A DNA stretch of 9,025 nt from Spirochaetaceae bacterium. Its GTDB lineage: Bacteria > Spirochaetota > Spirochaetia > Treponematales > Treponemataceae. The DNA lies in NCBI GenBank assembly GCA_031271875.1, contig JAISVD010000266.1:1-9025 (forward strand), written 5' to 3'. Both the position numbers and the translations under genes were made by a program. Below are positions 6,685-9,025 of this stretch, piece after piece. Numbering within the stretch: position 1 is the first letter of the stretch; each line of letters begins with the position of its first letter. The notes beneath the pieces were generated by a model. It saw only the letters and a program-made list of their open reading frames with translations. It made no database searches and had not been told where the DNA came from.

Positions 6685-7383
6685 GTGGAAAATAAAATTG
6701 AATATCTGCTTACGGGAAGGTATGCGCTTTTTACTGATCCGGTTACCAAGATAGGCGGGGAGAAGAGTACCTATCATCTGCCGACGTATCAGGCGCTAAA
6801 AGGTATAACCGAATCAATATATTGGAAGCCGACCCTTGTCTGGATTATTGATAAGGTCAGAATTTTGCATAAAATTCAGACTGAATCAAAAAATGTAAAG
6901 CCTCTTCTTATGGATGGGCAGTACGGAACAAATCGGCATGACCTTTCAATTTATACATATCTTCGGGATGTCTCATATCAGGTTCAAGCCCATTTTGAAT
7001 GGAATTTAAACCGTGATGATCTCGCCATCGACCGCAATGAAGATAAACATTATCAGATAGCCCATCGTATGCTTGAAAAAGGCGGAAGAAGAGATATTTT
7101 TCTTGGGGCCAGAGAATGTCAGGGCTATGTAGAACCTTGTCGGTTTGGAAAAGACGCAGGTCATTATGACAAAGAAAATGAACTTTCTTATGGCCTAATG
7201 TTTCACAGTTTTGAGTATCCATCTGAAAGCGGAATAGAAAAGCTTTCTGCCCGGTTTTGGCAAGCGAAGATGAATGGCGGCGTTATTGAGTTTCCCCGTC
7301 CGGAAAAATGCCCTCACAAACGGGAAGTAGGGCCGATGAGCTATGAAATAGTGACGGTAAACACCGAGGAGGTTATAGACTAA
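6685..7383 (+). CDS. cas5c: Cas5c (Cas5d), crRNA-processing endonuclease and Cascade subunit
   Basis: In type I-C systems Cas5c replaces Cas6: it cuts pre-crRNA at the repeat hairpin base and stays on the 5' handle in Cascade. The 232-residue length is typical. The residues known for catalysis in the Bacillus halodurans protein (Tyr46, Lys116, His117) have clear counterparts in Tyr46 (ESIYWKP) and Lys121-His122 (EDKHYQIA), so processing should be intact. The family segments FLGARECQGYVEPC (139-152) and ARFWQAKMNGGVIEFPRP (189-206) are present. Translation starts at GTG 6685 behind AAGGAGG (6673-6679), which overlaps the cas3 stop. The stop shares one base with the cas8c start (TAATG), so translation is coupled at both ends. 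Confidence 0.95.
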   Translation: MENKIEYLLTGRYALFTDPVTKIGGEKSTYHLPTYQALKGITESIYWKPTLVWIIDKVRILHKIQTESKNVKPLLMDGQYGTNRHDLSIYTYLRDVSYQVQAHFEWNLNRDDLAIDRNEDKHYQIAHRMLEKGGRRDIFLGARECQGYVEPCRFGKDAGHYDKENELSYGLMFHSFEYPSESGIEKLSARFWQAKMNGGVIEFPRPEKCPHKREVGPMSYEIVTVNTEEVID

Positions 7384-9025
7384 TGGGTTGGCTTACAGAA
7401 CTAAGTACAGTGTATGATCGTGTCGCAGAAAACAAGAAAATTGAAAAAAAACCTCTTCCTCTATATCACATTACAAACAACGCCCCGTTGGTAATAACTC
7501 TTGACGGTGAAGGCAATTTTATTTCCGCCAAATTGCTGGGGAAAGCTGAAAGAGATGACTGGCAGACCTGTATGCCCTGTACGGAAAAGAGTGCTGCCAG
7601 AACAAGCGGTGTCGAGGCGTATCCGTTTTGTGATAAACTTGAATATGTCGCCGGTGATTATGCGAATTATGCGGAAGGGAAAAATTTAAAAACAAAGCAT
7701 GATGAATATAATACCCTTTTAAGTAATTGGGCGCAATCAGAGAGTTCAAATCAAAAAATAATGAGCGTTTATAAGTATGTAAAAAAAGGAACGCTCATTA
7801 AGGATATTCTAAAAGACGGGAGTATTCCGGAAATGGATACTCCTGCCAAAATCGGCGCTAAAGAAAGTAATATTTTTATCCGTTGGAATGTGGAAATCTC
7901 TGGTGATGCAGAAAGCCGAACATGGCAAGATTCTGAAATTCAGCAACTCTGGATTGAATATTATTCTCGCTGTTACCTCAAAGATAGGAACTTTTGTTAT
8001 ATCTCAGGAAAAAATGAACCAATAGCGGAACTGCATCCTGCTAAAATACGCAATGCTGGAGATAGCGCAAAACTTATCTCGTCCAATGATAATTCTAATT
8101 ATACTTTCCGTGGACGTTTTACAAATGCGAATCAAGCTTGTCAGATTGGAATGGACGTTTCCGTTAAAGCCCATAATGCGCTCAGGTGGCTTATTGACAG
8201 ACAGGGCACTACCATTGGAAATGGCCTAACAATTGTTTCGTGGTGTTCTGCCTCCGATATTCAGCCGGACTTGTTAAAAAGTTCCCATGACTTGAATCCT
8301 GACGAGGAGGATGAAGGTGAAGGATATTTTACTCTGGAAGAATCTGCCAAGAGAATTAAGAACAGACTTTTGGGATATTACGGGGAAATTCCGGAGAACG
8401 ATAAAATACTTATTATGGGACTCAACGCTGCAACTCCCGGCAGGATGTCGCTTTTGTTGTATCGGGAATTTACAAAATCTGCTTTTTTTGAAGCCCAGAA
8501 ATATTGGCACAGTCATCTTGCATGGTTTTATACTTATTGGAAAAAAGGAGAAAAAACGCCGTACCGTACTGTGTCCGCTCCATCGCCGGAAGAAATCGCA
8601 AAGGCAGCGTATAGCGGGCATATAAGTGATAGTGCCAAGTCCATGACAATACAGAGGCTTTTGTCCTGCATTATTGATAAAACGCCGATACCATCTGATA
8701 TTGAGCAGTTATGTTTCACCAGAGCCTCGCGTTTGAATACCCTTGACGGATCGGAACGGGAAAAAACACTGGAAACCGCCTGCGCGGTTATTAAATACAA
8801 TTTCTATGCAAAAGACAAGGAGGATTATACTGTGGGATTGGAAGAAGATCGGACAGATCGGGATTACCTTTATGGTAGACTTTTAGCGGTTGCTGATAAA
8901 ATTGAAACTGTGGTTTTGGAGGATAGAAATGAAAATCGACAAAGCAATGCAGTGCGGTATATGCAGCGTTTTTCAAAGTATCCTTATTCGACATGGAATT
9001 ATCTTTACACAGATAAATTGCAACC
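7383..9025 (+). CDS. cas8c: Cas8c (Csd1), large subunit of type I-C Cascade (3' end off window)
   Basis: 547 codons are visible before the window ends; the family is usually about 570-650 residues, so most of the protein is here. Cas8c recognises the PAM and holds the non-target strand. Family segments in order are RTSGVEAYPFCDKLEY (73-88), GKNEPIAELHPAKI (209-222), AKLISSNDNSNYTFRGRF (229-246), VKAHNALRWLI (261-271), GLNAATPGRMSLLLYRE (346-362) and DRDYLYGRLLAVADK (492-506). The ATG overlaps the cas5c stop by one base, with a GAGG Shine-Dalgarno inside cas5c (7366-7369 region). The C-terminal part also encodes Cas11c from an internal start. An 11-bp inverted repeat lies at 7759-7800. No frameshift or stop is seen. 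Confidence 0.95.
   Translation, partial: MGWLTELSTVYDRVAENKKIEKKPLPLYHITNNAPLVITLDGEGNFISAKLLGKAERDDWQTCMPCTEKSAARTSGVEAYPFCDKLEYVAGDYANYAEGKNLKTKHDEYNTLLSNWAQSESSNQKIMSVYKYVKKGTLIKDILKDGSIPEMDTPAKIGAKESNIFIRWNVEISGDAESRTWQDSEIQQLWIEYYSRCYLKDRNFCYISGKNEPIAELHPAKIRNAGDSAKLISSNDNSNYTFRGRFTNANQACQIGMDVSVKAHNALRWLIDRQGTTIGNGLTIVSWCSASDIQPDLLKSSHDLNPDEEDEGEGYFTLEESAKRIKNRLLGYYGEIPENDKILIMGLNAATPGRMSLLLYREFTKSAFFEAQKYWHSHLAWFYTYWKKGEKTPYRTVSAPSPEEIAKAAYSGHISDSAKSMTIQRLLSCIIDKTPIPSDIEQLCFTRASRLNTLDGSEREKTLETACAVIKYNFYAKDKEDYTVGLEEDRTDRDYLYGRLLAVADKIETVVLEDRNENRQSNAVRYMQRFSKYPYSTWNYLYTDKLQ
7759..7800 (+). repeat. 11-bp perfect inverted repeat inside cas8c
   Basis: TAATGAGCGTT (7759-7769) and AACGCTCATTA (7790-7800) are perfect reverse complements separated by 20 A-rich bases, within codons for KIMSVYKYVKKGTLIK. 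No T-run follows, so it is not a terminator. The role is unknown. Confidence 0.7.
8817..8823 (+). promoter_or_regulatory. internal ribosome-binding site for cas11c
   Basis: A consensus AAGGAGG sits inside cas8c (codons for KDKED), 8 bases before the in-frame GTG at 8832. It is as strong as the cas5c site and is unlikely to be there by codon choice alone. Confidence 0.75.
8832..9025 (+). CDS. cas11c: Cas11c small subunit, internal translation product of cas8c (3' end off window)
   Basis: Type I-C Cascade needs a small subunit, Cas11c, made from an internal start in the 3' third of cas8c in the same frame. Here GTG 8832 is codon 484 of cas8c and follows AAGGAGG with 8-base spacing. The product would start (M)GLEEDRTDRDYLYGRLLAVA, which is the usual beginning of the helical C-terminal part of the family. 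64 codons are visible; about 120-130 are expected. The internal start is read directly from the sequence; its use is inferred from the known I-C mechanism. No other in-frame ATG or GTG with such a site lies nearby. Confidence 0.72.
   Translation, partial: MGLEEDRTDRDYLYGRLLAVADKIETVVLEDRNENRQSNAVRYMQRFSKYPYSTWNYLYTDKLQ

Noticed and set aside
8274..8621. Minus-strand 115-codon frame and plus-strand 104-codon frame within cas8c
   Set aside because: Both overlap the clear Csd1 frame, have no recognisable domains, and are shadows.

Overview
This bacterial window joins two unrelated modules across a roughly 500-base intergenic region. The left module (1-3724, minus strand, visibly GC-rich) is a glycerol / glycerol-3-phosphate operon. 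It runs glpK, then a GlpA/GlpD-type FAD oxidoreductase with a C-terminal [2Fe-2S]-type cysteine motif, then a second FAD/NAD(P) oxidoreductase cut by the window start. The three genes overlap or abut (11-base overlap, then TAG directly followed by ATG), so they should be co-translated. Glycerol would be phosphorylated by GlpK, and glycerol-3-phosphate oxidised to dihydroxyacetone phosphate by the oxidoreductase pair. This layout is typical of anaerobic bacteria such as Thermotogae, Clostridia and spirochaetes. A spirochaete is my weak guess; the sequence does not settle the phylum.

The right module (4224-9025, plus strand, clearly more AT-rich) is the start of a type I-C CRISPR-Cas operon: cas3, cas5c and a 3'-truncated cas8c. 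cas8c carries an in-frame internal Shine-Dalgarno and GTG start expected to make the small subunit Cas11c. cas7c, cas4, cas1, cas2 and the main array are expected beyond the right edge and are not seen. Cas5c has the Tyr/Lys/His residues at the positions expected for pre-crRNA processing.

The intergenic region (3725-4223) is the most interesting part. It holds the divergent glpK promoter, an inverted copy of the glpK ribosome-binding/start segment, and a separate plus-strand transcription unit. That unit has an extended -10 promoter at 3918-3926, a 63-codon reading frame whose first residues look like a type I-C Cas3 N-terminus, a solitary shortened type I-C-like CRISPR repeat at 4065-4091, and a strong intrinsic terminator at 4112-4146. 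The bases right after the solitary repeat match the cas3 promoter at 4186-4194 in 8 of 9 positions. The only mismatch is at position 6, the base flipped out in type I guides, and the site is preceded by TTC, the type I-C PAM. This looks like a crRNA-like regulatory RNA (CreR type) that would direct the partly matched Cascade to its own cas promoter, giving autorepression. This is an inference from sequence and is the main candidate for an undescribed element here.
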